Made by a program: the position numbers and the translations under genes. Under the pieces are notes generated by a model that saw only the letters and a program-made list of their open reading frames with translations, was not told the DNA's origin and searched no databases. A stretch of 64,000 nt of DNA from Haematobia irritans. Taxonomy: Eukaryota; Arthropoda; Insecta; Diptera; Muscidae. This document shows, one piece after another, positions 11,101 to 64,000 of the stretch; the first letter of the stretch is position 1; the number at the start of each line of letters is the position of its first letter. The stretch spans positions 96,766,162 to 96,830,161 of the forward strand of contig NC_134397.1 of NCBI RefSeq assembly GCF_050003625.1, written 5' to 3'.

Positions 11101-13571
11101 GGGCCCATTTTAAGGAATCGCTTTGCTTAGCCGACAACGTGCTTGGGTCGACTGATCCTAATTTCTTTAGGATAAACAAAGCATTTCTTCGTTCTTTGAA
11201 TCTCTTTCGAGAGGGATTGCCTCCTTTTGATGTCGTCACCTTAGAAAAGGTTCGACTTGCCAAAGTGTCACCGCCAGTCGACCCGCCTACAGGTCGACTA
11301 ATTGGGCCTGACTCTTGGTCGCTGCCCAAATTTATAACTTCAGTCGTTACCCGTCCACTGGGCCCTGAAGTTAGCAACCCAGTGGATGACTTTGAATTTC
11401 GCTGCATGGTGGTTTATTATTTCCACCACACGTGAAATTCGTAATAAGTACTTATTACGATGAAATACTCCGCTATTAGAAAACACGTCCGTTCAGTTCG
11501 ACGGTTGAATAAACAACAGATAAAGTTATGTATGAATAAAAAACAACAAGCTCCAGCGGGACCTCATCACGCACAGAAGGGGTAATATTTCGATAATACT
11601 ATGAATTGTGTACATATATCGCAATTTGGCCAGATATTGTTCCAAAAGTCACTACTGAAAATCTATCCTGGCCTATATCCTTGGAAAATTTACTAATATC
11701 TCTAATTCGTTTGTATTGCCCAATAATAAGCAAACTTTTACGGAATTGCATAAGAATTACTTTTGTTTTAAATATTTCCCATATTGTTTATCGTTAAAGG
11801 GCGTTATCCGATTTAAATTTGTCTCGAGATTTTGTAGAAGTACAAAAAGTGATATTCAAATTGTTCAGATTGAAATATATGTCAATGGGAATATAAACTT
11901 TTCTATTTTGATTTACAAAGTAGTGAAGGATATAATATAGTCCGCCCCGCCCGACTTTAGACTTTCTTTACTTGTTTTGATTTTGTTTGGTCCATTTATA
12001 TGTGTCAAAAGCCTGCCATGGGATGCAATTTGGAATGAACGATGAGCACGCCCCTTTATGAAGTAGCATTTGGAGTTCTAGTAAATCACTCGAACATACT
12101 TGTAATTAATCTACTATTTATTTTGGTACTGTCTTTGTTTAGTTTGTTTTCTGTTATAATAGACATTCGCAAAATATAAATGAAGTGGCAATATAAAGCA
12201 ATGTGGGTACTAAAATTTTCTCTAAGAAGGAGCGTGAGCTCCAAGATTATTTTCTCTGTATATATTTTCTCTGGGCTTTCAAGGTCATTTTTGAATGGAT
12301 CAGAAAAAGATATGTCTGCTATTCCGAAATAATTACAAAAAAAAAGCTAAACAGCAGGTTTTTGTGTACTGAAAAATAGCAGTAAGTGTTTGCTATTAAT
12401 AGCAGTTTGTTTTCTATTGTCCATATTCAAGGAATTTATATGGAAAAAGTAGGCTAGAAGTTTTCTTTAACCTTTTTGTATATGGGAGTATGAGTGTAGA
12501 TAAAACACCAATACGCTTACTTTCGGAGCTCTTACGATGTGAGAGTTCAAAAGAGCTCTAATCTAACTTCAAGATATTTCTAACAAAGGAGATAAACAGA
12601 CGGTAGCTGACAACACGGTTGCCTAACATTTTATGAACTCGAAACCCCTTATTCCCAATCGAAAAATACAATACAGGTATTGTATTTGTTTCTTCTTGTA
12701 ACCAATACAATACCTGGAAAAATTAACCTCATGCAGAATCGAGTCGCATGTATATAGTAAATAAAAATTTTACGGATTTATATAATAGCAATTCGGATTT
12801 GTTTGTATTTCTTTAGATGCGGTTGTTAAGAGTAATCGGCCGGTACTTTTGCCATGCGGCCACAACATGTGTGAAAATTGCGTATATCAAAATCGCAAAA
12901 ATTTGATGTGCACAACGTGTTTGAAACCAGTAGAATTATCATTAAATCCATCGCCATATTTTAAAATACGCGACTACTTCGATATGAATTTCTTTCTTCT
13001 GGGTGAACTGAATAATTTCCGATATTATAACAAGGATAATTCGGCCAACAACACACTCTTGGCTACGACACAGACAAGTGTCACAAGTCTCAACAATACT
13101 CTTATTGGATCTTCTATAAAAGAACCAACCTTAAAATGCAATGAATGTGAAATTGTGACAGCGTCGGGTAAATGCCGCCAATGTAAAGTGTATTTTTGCA
13201 AGCCGTGCTTCGAAAGCGTTCACAAGGCCAGTAAAGTTTTGAAAATGCATAATCTGCAACGCTTGGATAAGACAAGCAACAACACTGATATGGAACGTTT
13301 ATTAAAACCTCGTTTCTGTCGTCGTCATCATCGAACAAATGACAAGTTCTGCAAAATCTGCAACGTAACCTGTTGCTCCGAATGTGCTAAAAATGATCAC
13401 CAGAGTCATAGCCCCCAGTCCTTGATGGATTTGGTAAGTATTCTAATCAACAACATGATTCTCTTTCCTTACTACGATTTTGCATTATAGAATAAAACCT
13501 ACATGGATGAAGTCAATTCTACTTTGCAAAATATCTCCTCATTAAGAGAGAGTATAAGAAAAGGATTAAAG
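2001..13571 (+). CDS. qin: qin/kumo-like RING + B-box protein, 5' part of gene (three exons)
   Basis: Exons 2001-2145, 12817-13433 and 13491-13571 join in frame (phases 1, 0, 0) into at least 281 residues; the gene continues past 13571. Seen: a C3HC4 RING finger with C29/C32 in exon 1 and C62, H64, C67, C70, C80, C83 in exon 2 (RPVLLPCGHNMCENC core); then two B-box-like zinc modules (CNECEIVTASGKCRQCKVYFCKPC and a following FCRRHH...CKICNVTCCSEC), then the start of a helical, probably coiled-coil stretch in exon 3. Known: RING + B-boxes + Tudor repeats is the Qin/Kumo/RNF17 layout; in Drosophila it acts in germline nuage and supports heterotypic Aub-Ago3 ping-pong. Inferred: orthology, supported by the neighbouring chitin-binding and Tssk genes. 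No Tudor domain is intact in this window. A TRIM-type ligase is the main alternative. Confidence 0.62.
2751..3481. repeat. Tandem block of TIR-bearing MITE units (2 x 95 bp, 2 x 270 bp)
   Basis: A 95-bp unit occurs at 2751-2845 and 2846-2940, and a 270-271 bp unit at 2941-3210 and 3211-3481, each pair nearly identical. Units begin or end with the inverted motif AAGGCCGGTATGCACCTCTA / TAGAGGTGCATACCGGCCTT, i.e. MITE terminal repeats. The outer junctions read TAA-AGGCC and GGCCT-TAA, as expected for a PIF/Harbinger-type TWA duplication. A diverged relative lies at about 2380-2510. Lies in qin intron 1. Confidence 0.75.
3482..5426. other. Intron 1 stretch with repeat fragments only
   Basis: About 3482-3730 is an inverted relative of 1040-1230 (MITE remnant). 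About 4266-4680 is a fragment of the dispersed GGGTATA-type repeat ('ggggtataact', 'agatatagct' phrases). 4807-4836 is a perfect palindrome, listed separately. An antisense open frame at 4871-5194 has no recognisable similarity and is not called as a gene. Confidence 0.45.
4807..4836. repeat. Perfect 30-bp palindrome
   Basis: Each arm reads TGGTACCTATAAGTA and the second arm is its exact reverse complement, with no spacer. It carries KpnI-like GGTACC ends and a central GTATAC. No element around it explains it. Confidence 0.8.
5578..9316 (-). pseudogene. LOA ORF2 (APE-RT-RNase H), broken, copy 1
   Basis: In order on the - strand: APE endonuclease from about 9316 (FLQINLHHCK, IVLIQEPYIY) through 7900, with H and D catalytic regions (GCDANAHHSIWG, SFSDHRYISF); RT at about 7880-6540 with the GTPQGGVLS and YADDVALAV motifs; RNase H at about 6430-5800 (YTD, QAEIL, YSDSR, CEADELA: the D-E-D-D set); then a Cys-rich C-terminus (CMSCHDAEE...HLLCECPAF). 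The frame is broken several times and by the MITE at 8661-8949, so no full product is possible. It keeps the RT core that copy 2 lacks. Confidence 0.85.
8661..8949 (-). mobile_element. 289-bp AT-rich MITE (family A) in the LOA endonuclease
   Basis: Termini CACACAAAAAAATTTC... and ...TTTTTTGTGTG, flanked by TA on both sides (8659-8660, 8950-8951). Copy 2 of the LINE has the unfilled site 'ctcaacTAaggtc', proving a TA duplication. The interior is built from repeated AATTAATTTTTTAATTGA-like palindromic phrases. Opposite orientation to the identical-length copies at 35237-35525 and 53946-54234. Probably a Tc1/mariner-mobilised non-autonomous element. Confidence 0.88.
9644..10578 (+). mobile_element. 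Internally deleted DD41D (rosa-like) mariner element
   Basis: Ends AAGGGTGATT... and ...AATCACCCTT with TA on both sides (9642-9643, 10579-10580). The empty site 'gtttaaTAtaaacacc' is visible in LINE copy 2, so the duplication is certain. The 5' part of the transposase, including the DNA-binding domain, is missing: short 5' leader sequence runs directly into the catalytic half. The two TIRs agree well only in the first ten bases. Confidence 0.88.
9816..10469 (+). pseudogene. DD41D mariner transposase, catalytic part only
   Basis: 217 codons open to a TAA. First Asp in FSDEAHFWLNGYVNKQ, second in WFQQDGATCHTA, third in CDLTPLDYFLWG; 41 residues separate the second and third aspartates, which defines the DD41D group of the IS630-Tc1-mariner superfamily (the rosa type). 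All three catalytic residues survive. The N-terminal helix-turn-helix region is absent and the frame has no ATG at a plausible start (it opens inside RRIFSEWALEKLAENPL), so it is not a working transposase. A poly(A) stretch follows at about 10540. Confidence 0.85.
11511..12816. other. Distal part of qin intron 1
   Basis: About 11600-11980 is a - strand fragment of the GGGTATA-type dispersed repeat; its 'gccccgcccgactttagac' end is the reverse of the start of the copy at 16.6 kb. From about 11990 to the acceptor at 12816 I see only AT-rich unique sequence, with a weak hairpin of GTATTGTATT phrases near 12670-12720. Confidence 0.5.
12817..13433 (+). CDS. qin: qin-like exon 2 (RING completion and two B-boxes)
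   Basis: The acceptor is a 'tatttctttag' tract ending at 12816; the donor is TTG/GTAAGT at 13433/13434, phase 0. It encodes about 205 residues: the remaining RING ligands (C-x-H-x2-C-x2-C-x10-C-x2-C), a roughly 55-residue linker rich in N and T, and two B-box-like cysteine/histidine clusters ending in HQSHSPQSLMDL. A frame starting at TTG (12849) exists but is not a start site, because the coding sequence continues upstream to the splice acceptor. Confidence 0.8.
13491..13571 (+). CDS. qin: qin-like exon 3 (start of coiled coil)
   Basis: A 57-bp intron (13434-13490, ending TTATAG) precedes this 27-codon exon, which ends at AAG/GTAAGTC. Residues such as DEVNSTLQNISSL and RESIRKGLK have helical spacing, as expected after a B-box. 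Phase 0 at both ends. No further intact exon of this gene is recognisable in the window. Confidence 0.65.
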
Positions 13572-14327
13572 GTAAGTCAAGGAAAACCACGTTTGAATTT
13601 ATCAAAAATAATTTATTTATTAATCATAAAAATATAATACATACAAAATATTTACATAACAATTGTTCTCACTTGCCTTTTATTTATTTTTTTTTTTTTT
13701 GTTTAATGCATTAACTTAAATTTAAACATATGTAAATTACATGCTGATATTTTCTATATGGCAAGTTATCATACATAAACGAAACTGAATGCCAATGTTA
13801 TTTAAACAAAAATAATTTTCATTGTTATAGTTGCACTTGCCGTCGTAAACTTCTATTTTTATATCTACGTTCGTATGAGGAGTATATTTATATGTCATAT
13901 AGGCAACACAAAATCATTTTGCAAATTTCGTAAAAATTTACCTTCCTGCAGAATTCAATAATTTGCTTCTATCTTAGAGCTAACACCGTTTGAGTAAGAA
14001 ACAAACAAATCCAACAAGAAAAAATATTATTGGGGAATATTACTAAATTAATGAGAGTTGTGCTAATTCTCTTCGTTGAATAAGCCCATGTATTATGCAA
14101 TTTCAGGAACAAAGAAATTAATACATAAGTACAAAGGATAGTGAGTTTTCTACGGATTATTGATGGCAAATGTACACTGATTAATTAAAACGTTTATATT
14201 CGTATTGTTTCATAGAGTATCTAAAGAGAGATGCAAACAAAATCACGATCAATTTATTCCAATTCTCTGATCAGATATAAAGATTAAGGATTTTTTTAGT
14301 ATTCGAAATTTTTCTGTTACCGACTAA
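13572..14327 (+). other. Start of the large qin intron 3, no gene seen
   Basis: AT-rich sequence with a run of T near 13690. No exon with matching splice sites could be recognised. Short open frames here have no family signal. Confidence 0.4.
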
Positions 14328-14556
14328 AGGTCAGTACTATGGTCGCTTTTCGCGTTGAAAATCACTTTATTTTCGCGATTACTTTTCCTTAAATAATCAA
14401 AATTATAAATGAAAACAAACATATTAAAGTCCTGCCAAAATCTAGAGGAACAATACACTGTGCATCAATTGAGTTAATTTATCTGCTTTATATTGAATTA
14501 TTTTAATAATGTAACCGCGAAAATTTCAACGCGAAAAACGAACATAGTACTGACCT
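14328..14556. mobile_element. MITE with AGGTCAGTACTATG terminal repeats
   Basis: Left end AGGTCAGTACTATGGTCGC and right end whose reverse complement is AGGTCAGTACTATGTTCGT, both running into TTTTCGCGTTGAAA. Flanked by TAA on both sides (14325-14327, 14557-14559), as expected for a PIF/Harbinger-type target duplication. About 229 bp, non-coding. Confidence 0.8.
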
Positions 14557-14577
14557 TAAGTACAAATTGGAGAATAA

Positions 14578-14776
14578 TGGCGAAACCCAACCAACACCCA
14601 TTCCATTTTATCCAGTAACAATACAGCTATCAAACCAAATCCGGATAATATAATCAGTGATGTAGAAACGGCTCCTACGGTTATCGGCTGCATTGAACGC
14701 GGAGCGAAGTCACCATGATCTTAAGGACTATTACATCAGCTTCTCCAAGCAGTTGCAAGAATTAAGTTAAGCAGTA
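14578..14776 (+). pseudogene. Possible broken Tudor-type exon (qin relic)
   Basis: Two adjoining open frames look coding but are offset by one base. The first (about 14578-14715) ends ...DVETAPTVIGCIERGAKSP; the second (from 14714) continues HDLKDYYISFSKQLQEL, then a TAA at about 14767. The pattern 'short beta strand, SP.., (D/E)(F/Y)Y(I/V), Q L..L' is what one sees at the beginning of extended Tudor domains. If so, this is a frameshifted relic or a sequence error within an exon of the qin-like gene. A SINE fragment begins directly after it. No clear splice sites were found; the call rests on residue pattern only. Confidence 0.3.
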
Positions 14777-14780
14777 TATG

Positions 14781-14912
14781 TTAGGTTAGGTTATGTTAGG
14801 CGGCAGCCCAAAGTGGTGAACTTCTCTCTTATCACTGAGTGCTGCCCGATTCCATGTTCCATTGCAGTGAAACCACTTAGAGAAGCTTTGAAATACTCAG
14901 AAATGTCACCAA
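14781..14912 (-). mobile_element. tRNA-derived SINE (family 1), truncated and internally deleted
   Basis: The left edge is the (TTAGG)-type tail 'ttaggttaggttatgttagg', followed by GGCAGCCC, then a jump to the 'gtggtgaacttctctcttatc' body and onward to 'gaaatgtcacc'. The tRNA-like head is missing. Compared with the full copy at 23506-23860, the 3' LINE-like segment (about 50 bases) is deleted. Confidence 0.75.
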
Positions 14913-15871
14913 AGACCAAAGATCGCCTTATCATCATATTAGTCAATTAAATGGACTTAGAACACAATTTTCAATTGAGTATTCCAACTGCTAGTCGATA
15001 CATGAATAAATCCTTTCATATGAGAATTGGTAGCATTTTGCTCTATCCTACAACACCTACCGCAAGAACTTTCTTCAATATTTAAGATCAGCTGGATAAT
15101 TAGTGATAAAGATGATTGACTTAAAGATAATTCAAACACGAATAAAAAAATATATATTTCAATTTCAATGGGATCCAAGAATATTATCAAATCTCAAACA
15201 TGCGAGCATACAATAATGCAAAAAAAAAAAAAAACAAAAACAAATATATGTATATATGTTATTAGGTCATTGGTATAATATTGCTGGTTAAATTAATTGA
15301 TGCTTTATATTTTTATACAATAATGCAATTTCCGTTATAGTAGTACATTGTAATACGTTAAATTGGCCTTTCAAAGGCTTTGAATTGCTTAAATAAATAG
15401 AAATAAATACAAAATAAAAATAAATTGTACTCCACTTTTTGAGATTTCAACAATGCGTTGTTAAAACAAGGAAAATTATATACTTTTTAACTACAATTTA
15501 CGAAATTACACCCACTCATAGAAGAAAAAATGAATTAAAAGTAAAAAGAATAATATACACCAAATCATGAACATTTTAACCATACAGTCATTCAGTTTTG
15601 CTATTTTTGGGAATCATACGAACGGTTTTGTTTCTGTTTTAGTACACATTGAACTCATGTCTACGGTCATTGAACTTTATACCCACGTTTAGTTCAGGCA
15701 TACTTGGTGCAAGGAAATTTTCATTTTCGAAAAATATCAAAATTTAACTAAAAACAAATAATTTTTTGCAACAAAAGTAACTTTAATATTACTTTACTTT
15801 TTTCAATGTATGGCTTTTAGAAGAAACTTGAAAAAGACCACCATTGACACCGGCTGTGACTTTCTTGTACA

Positions 15872-15872
<1 letters not shown>

Positions 15873-15910
<38 letters not shown>
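15873..15910. repeat. Homopolymer run of 38 A
   Basis: Uninterrupted A run preceded by 'gtac ac' and followed by 'cgtaac'. No recognisable retroposed body is attached, so it may be a tail of an unrecognised short retroposon or a simple repeat. 14913-15872 otherwise shows nothing I can name. Confidence 0.9.
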
Positions 15911-15911
<1 letters not shown>

Positions 15912-16317
15912 GTAACATAAACGAACTAATAACAACCAGTGTTGTTTGGAAGAACGGCGAATAAAAGAAATTTTCCGAATCGGCATAGATCGATATCGAA
16001 TTCTTTTCTATAGCCTAACTCTATAATCGACGTCATGGCTTTAAAATTCGAATCTGATCACTTCCACCAATGACCCTCCGATTACATCTTATTAGTATGG
16101 AAATGGAGTTGATTATATCTCACACTAAGACAGGTTTAATTTGTGAAATATAATTAGATATGTACAACGTAAGATTCATTTAGTTATTATGTCTAATCAT
16201 ATCTGATTTATGGTATATAGCATCATGTTGATATCTAATGATCAGATTAGATCCAATTCTTACTTTTTAAAATTCATTTGTAACTCATGGTATTACTATT
16301 TGTTTGTTTCTAATGGG

Positions 16318-16520
16318 AGTGAATTTTTTCGCGTGTGTGATTTTCCTCGTATGCCTATATTTTATCGGCAGTGTAAATTTTATCGTGAACTTACATTTAG
16401 TAGTGCTTTTGAAGAAATTTTACTCAAGCAAGTTCACGAACAAAATTCGGGTTTCATTCATGCTCACACACGACATAGTTGTTTAGTGCCACTCATACAC
16501 ATTCACGAGATTTAAATTGA
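16318..16520. repeat. CACG-rich degenerate repeat, copy 1
   Basis: Contains phrases such as 'gtgaattttttcgcgtgtg', 'tttatcggcagtgtaaatt', 'ttatcgtgaactta' and 'gcaagttcacgaacaa' that match, in the same order and strand, the longer array at 54950-55370. Probably a dispersed repeat containing internal degenerate tandem units of about 18 bp. Confidence 0.55.
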
Positions 16521-16617
16521 GTTTCATGTGATTAACGCGTGTCACAAAATTTTCAGATCTCGCGCACATCTCTATAAACTATTTACTAAAACAAATTTTT
16601 TTCAGCAAAATTAAAAA

Positions 16618-17694
16618 AAAAACAAGTAAGGAAAGTCTAAAGTCGGGCGGGGCCGACTATATTATACCCTGCACCACTTTGTAGATCTAAATTTTCGATA
16701 CCATATCACATCCGTCAAATGTGTTGGGTGCTATATATAAAGGTTTGTCCCAAATACATACATTTAAATATCACTCGATTTGGCCAGAATTTGATAGACT
16801 TCTACAAAATCTATAGACTCAAAATTTAAGTTGGCTAATGCACTAGGGTGGAACACAATTTTAGTAAAAAAATGTGCGAAACATTTAAATCTGAAGCAAT
16901 TTTAAGGAAACTTCGCAAAAGTTTATGATTTATCGCTCGATATATATGTATTAGAAGTTTAGGAAAATTAGAGTCATTTTTACAACTTTTCGACTAAGCA
17001 GTGGCGATTTAACAAGGAAAATGTTGGTATTTTGACTATTTTTGTCGAAATCAGAAAAACATATATATGGGAGCTATATCTAAATCTGAACCGATGTCAA
17101 CCAAATTTGGCACGCATAGTTATAATGCTATTTCTACACCCTATGCAAAATTTCAACTAAATCGGAGCAAAAAATTGGCCTCTGTGAGCAAATGAGTGTA
17201 AATCGGGCGAAAGCTATATATGGGAGCTATATCTAAATCTGAACCGATTTGGCTGATATTTTGCAATTTTTTCGAGACTCATAAAATATTTGGATGTACG
17301 GAATTTGAGGAAGATCGGTTGATATACACGCCAATTATGACCAGATCGGTGAAAAATATATATGGCAGCTATATCTAAATCTGAACCGATTTTTCCAAAA
17401 TTAATAGGGATCGTCTTTGAGCCGAAACAGGACCATATACCAAATTTTAGGACAATTGGACTAAAACTGCGAGCTGTACTTTGCACACAAAAATACACCA
17501 ACAGACAGACAGACAGACAGACAGACGGACAGACAGACAGACAGGCAGACAGACATCGCTAAATCGACTCAGAATTTAATTCTAAGCCGATCCGTATACT
17601 AAAAGGTTGGTCTATGATTACTCCTTCTTGGCTTTACATACAAATGCACAAACTTATTATACCCTGTACCACAGTAGTGGTGAAGGGTATAAAA
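16618..17694 (+). repeat. Dispersed GGGTATA-type repeat with (CAGA)n
   Basis: Begins 'aaacaagtaaggaaagtct' next to 'cggggccgac' and 'attataccctgcaccac', and ends 'ccacagtagtggtgaagggt' then 'ataaaa', so its ends form an imperfect TTATACCC/GGGTATAA inverted pair. The body has several diverged copies of 'tatatgggagctatatctaa'. A (CAGA)n microsatellite occupies about 17502-17557, followed by 'catcgctaaatcgactcag'. Related pieces: about 1310-1430, 4266-4680, 11600-11980, 51670-51835, 61080-61350, 61925-61980. Widely seen in fly genomes; no coding capacity. Confidence 0.6.
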
Positions 17695-18174
17695 ATTATA
17701 AATGTATTTAAAATTTATGCTGTCGGTCGCGGTTTTAATTAACTTATTTCATTTTCCATGTTATTCGTTATAAACATGGCAAATTTAATGAAAATGTGAT
17801 AAAGCTACAAATATTGTTCGCTATAACCATAAATTCTTAATCGGTAGTTCGTTATGACCGACTGTATTAGATGATGTTTAGCTTAATGTACATTTCTTTC
17901 TTGTTCCCGATGCATTTGTATATAATAAAAACTTAAAGAGGAAATTAAAAAATCCAAAAATCATTTTAATAACATTTGATCAAAAGAATTTAGTAAAAAT
18001 TAAGTTATCTTTGTTTCAACTGTCAGTGTACAATCATACTCTATTATCTTTTGAAGCATGCGTGGTAAGTGCCACTAAACTTTTTGTTTTATAGTATTTT
18101 AGTTATCAGTCTGCCACAGTAACTAATTTCCCATTGGGAGGACATATATTCTATTTCGTTAGTTTGTTTAATAA

Positions 18175-63098
<44,924 letters not shown>

Positions 63099-63857
63099 GC
63101 ACAATATTAATGCTTTGGCTTCTGTTTGAAGATCTTAATTCGTGCCAATGGTAGCCAATTAGAACAAATCTAAACGGGGTTTAAAATTTGATTTATTGCA
63201 TTGCATAATGCAATAAATTAGTGGACTGACCCTCATTTTCATGAAATTCCGTTAGTGCTATGTTAGCTAACGAACTTTTAAATCGTGATATGTACATATT
63301 TGTCATCTTGCGTATATATTCCATACGCCAGTTATAAACTTAACTGCTCAAAAATTTTTTTTTTCTGTTTCCATGTTTGTGTTAACTGGCAGTTAAAGCC
63401 TAACGGAGCTACATGAAAATGGCCGTGAATAGTCTAAGTAAGCCTTAAATAAATCGGGCTGCCACTTTAACTTATTGCAGTACAGAGCAGGCACCCTGTG
63501 TGTGTGTTTTTTTTTTTAAATTCCATAAATTACCGCCAAGATTACTTGGCGATGAGAGTGTGTGTTTGGACAATTTGAAACCAAAACGTACACTTTTTCA
63601 TTGTCGATGGAAAATTTGGTTTCATGCCTGTGACAAATTTGAAAAGGCACAAATTAGCTTGTCTGTCATTTCGAATGTAGACAATTAAATTTTTATTTGA
63701 AGTTTTTCCTACAAATATTTTCATATTGCTTTTGTAAATTTAGAAACTTTCCCCGAAGTTGGTCAAAACTTTTTGGCTGCAAATTCAAATTGTCTGACGA
63801 ATCTTGTGCGGATACAGTTTAACAAAATTTTACCATCCGTATAAAATTCCAAGAATT
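63099..63857. other. Divergent intergenic region between CPAP1 and Tssk genes
   Basis: Probably holds both promoters. 63428-63471 is a + strand LOA/SINE 3' tail fragment ('gaatagtctaagtaagcc', 'aaatcgggctgccactttaa'). A 'tataaaa' at 63840 is too near the Tssk ATG to be its TATA box unless the start codon lies further on. Confidence 0.45.
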
Positions 63858-64000
63858 ATGTCCAAGTTTACCTCCAATACCGGCCGGCAACTAAGTACGC
63901 GAAACTCCGATATAGATGCCTTGTCTCAACGTGGTTACAATGTTGGGGAAAAAATTGGAGAAGGATCTTACGCCACTGTAATTACAGCTGGATATGCAGA
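63858..64000 (+). CDS. Tssk: Testis-specific Ser/Thr kinase (Tssk-like), N-terminus, cut by window end
   Basis: ATG at 63858; 47 codons to the edge. After a short Ser/Thr-rich leader (SKFTSNTGRQLSTRNSD) comes LSQRGYNVGEKIGEGSYATV: the kinase glycine loop G-x-G-S-Y-x-x-V in the exact setting of TSSK family kinases (L..RGY.(V/L)G..IGEGSY). Known: TSSKs act in post-meiotic male germ cells; Drosophila CG14305/Tssk is needed for male fertility (from memory). Transcribed divergently from the CPAP1 gene, likely nested in the same qin intron. The catalytic Lys, Asp and DFG lie beyond the window. Other CAMK-like kinases are possible but fit less well. Confidence 0.78.
   Translation, partial: MSKFTSNTGRQLSTRNSDIDALSQRGYNVGEKIGEGSYATVITAGYA

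Larger units (their letters stand above)
9264..11407 (-). pseudogene. LOA ORF1, interrupted, copy 1
   Basis: The N-terminal half lies at 11407-10716 and the C-terminal part at 9569-9264, with the DD41D element (9644-10578) between them, plus frameshifts and small deletions relative to the intact 410-residue ORF1 of copy 2. Basic and Ser-rich N-terminus (SFASVAK), then a WYQGRYKLIAFADQ region typical of DUF4780-type LINE ORF1 proteins. Presumed RNA-binding/gag-like role. Confidence 0.8.
5442..11510 (-). mobile_element. LOA-clade non-LTR retrotransposon, copy 1, with nested insertions
   Basis: Read on the - strand: 5' end near 11510, ORF1 (DUF4780-like), ORF2 with APE endonuclease, reverse transcriptase and RNase H, then a 3' UTR and a short (AACCTAACC) tail at 5442. 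APE + RT + RNase H with this ORF1 type is the LOA/Baggins/Bilbo layout. The copy is dead: a 289-bp MITE sits in the endonuclease, a DD41D element sits in ORF1, and there are several frameshifts. About 90-95% like copy 2 by eye, which covers the same parts except the RT core. No clear target-site duplication; the 15-bp ATTCAACCGTCGAAC at 5427-5441 is instead inverted at 11496-11510. Confidence 0.85.

Noticed and set aside
12849..13490. Start of a gene at TTG 12849
   Set aside because: Coding continues upstream to a splice acceptor at 12816 and joins exon 1 in frame; the 3' end also reads into an intron.
16304..16486. 60-codon hydrophobic frame as a small membrane protein
   Set aside because: Falls in a dispersed CACG-rich repeat that is found again at 55 kb with different frames.
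17502..17557. (CAGA)n as an independent locus
   Set aside because: It is an internal part of the GGGTATA-type dispersed repeat and is better described there.
63838..63846. TATA box for Tssk
   Set aside because: 'tataaaa' is only about 13 bases before the ATG, too close to support a transcript starting upstream of that codon.

Overview
This is a 64 kb window of an AT-rich insect genome, most likely a calyptrate (muscid-like) fly. That inference rests on the gene content and micro-synteny with the Drosophila 91A region, and on dense Tc1/mariner, LOA, Jockey, MITE and tRNA-derived SINE content. The species cannot be fixed from sequence alone.

Three host genes can be supported. (1) On the + strand, the first three coding exons (2001-2145, 12817-13433, 13491-13571) of a RING + double B-box protein. 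I call it a qin/kumo (RNF17-like, piRNA ping-pong) orthologue. Intron 1 is 10.7 kb and splits the RING finger. (2) On the - strand, a cuticular chitin-binding protein of the CPAP1 type, whose nine phase-compatible exons I could join from 62864 down to 18175. It has a long low-complexity P/Q/S/T/H-rich region, a single CBM14 domain near the C-terminus and an acidic tail. (3) At the right edge on the + strand, the first 47 codons of a testis-specific Ser/Thr kinase (Tssk-like), with a complete Gly-rich loop. From memory, Drosophila has CG14304 (chitin-binding) and CG14305 (Tssk) numbered between the two halves of qin (CG14303/CG14306). The arrangement seen here fits an ancient nested locus in which qin's Tudor exons lie beyond the right edge.

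Region by region: 0-2 kb, MITE debris upstream of qin. 2.1-12.8 kb, qin intron 1, holding a tandem MITE block (2.75-3.48 kb) and a LOA-clade LINE (5.44-11.51 kb) that carries a 289-bp MITE and a DD41D mariner-like element. 12.8-13.6 kb, qin exons 2-3. 13.6-18.2 kb, MITEs, a possible broken Tudor-like exon, a SINE and a dispersed GGGTATA-type repeat. 18.2-20.5 kb, CPAP1 exons 8-10 (CBM14). 20.5-39.9 kb, a 19 kb CPAP1 intron packed with a Jockey-like LINE, a mariner split by a DD41D element, SINEs and several TIR families. 39.9-40.8 kb, the largest CPAP1 exon. 41.1-45.5 kb, a foldback sequence and a second LOA copy with intact ORF1 and endonuclease but no RT core. 47.8-54.2 kb, CPAP1 exons plus a 265-bp (TA)n run. 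54.5-60.4 kb, a Tc1 element broken by two nested insertions. 62.1-63.1 kb, the CPAP1 5' exons. 63.86 kb onward, Tssk.

The two most notable signals lie outside the host genes. First, the SINE family and the LOA LINE share the same 3' tail ending in (CCTAA)n, so the LINE probably mobilises the SINE. Second, a conserved leader + tRNA-like + tail module sits inside at least three otherwise different TA-flanked TIR families, and one 910-bp family carries two tRNA-like heads facing each other. The two LOA copies also act as filled/empty-site controls for each other. They show precise TA duplications for the DD41D element and for the 289-bp MITE.
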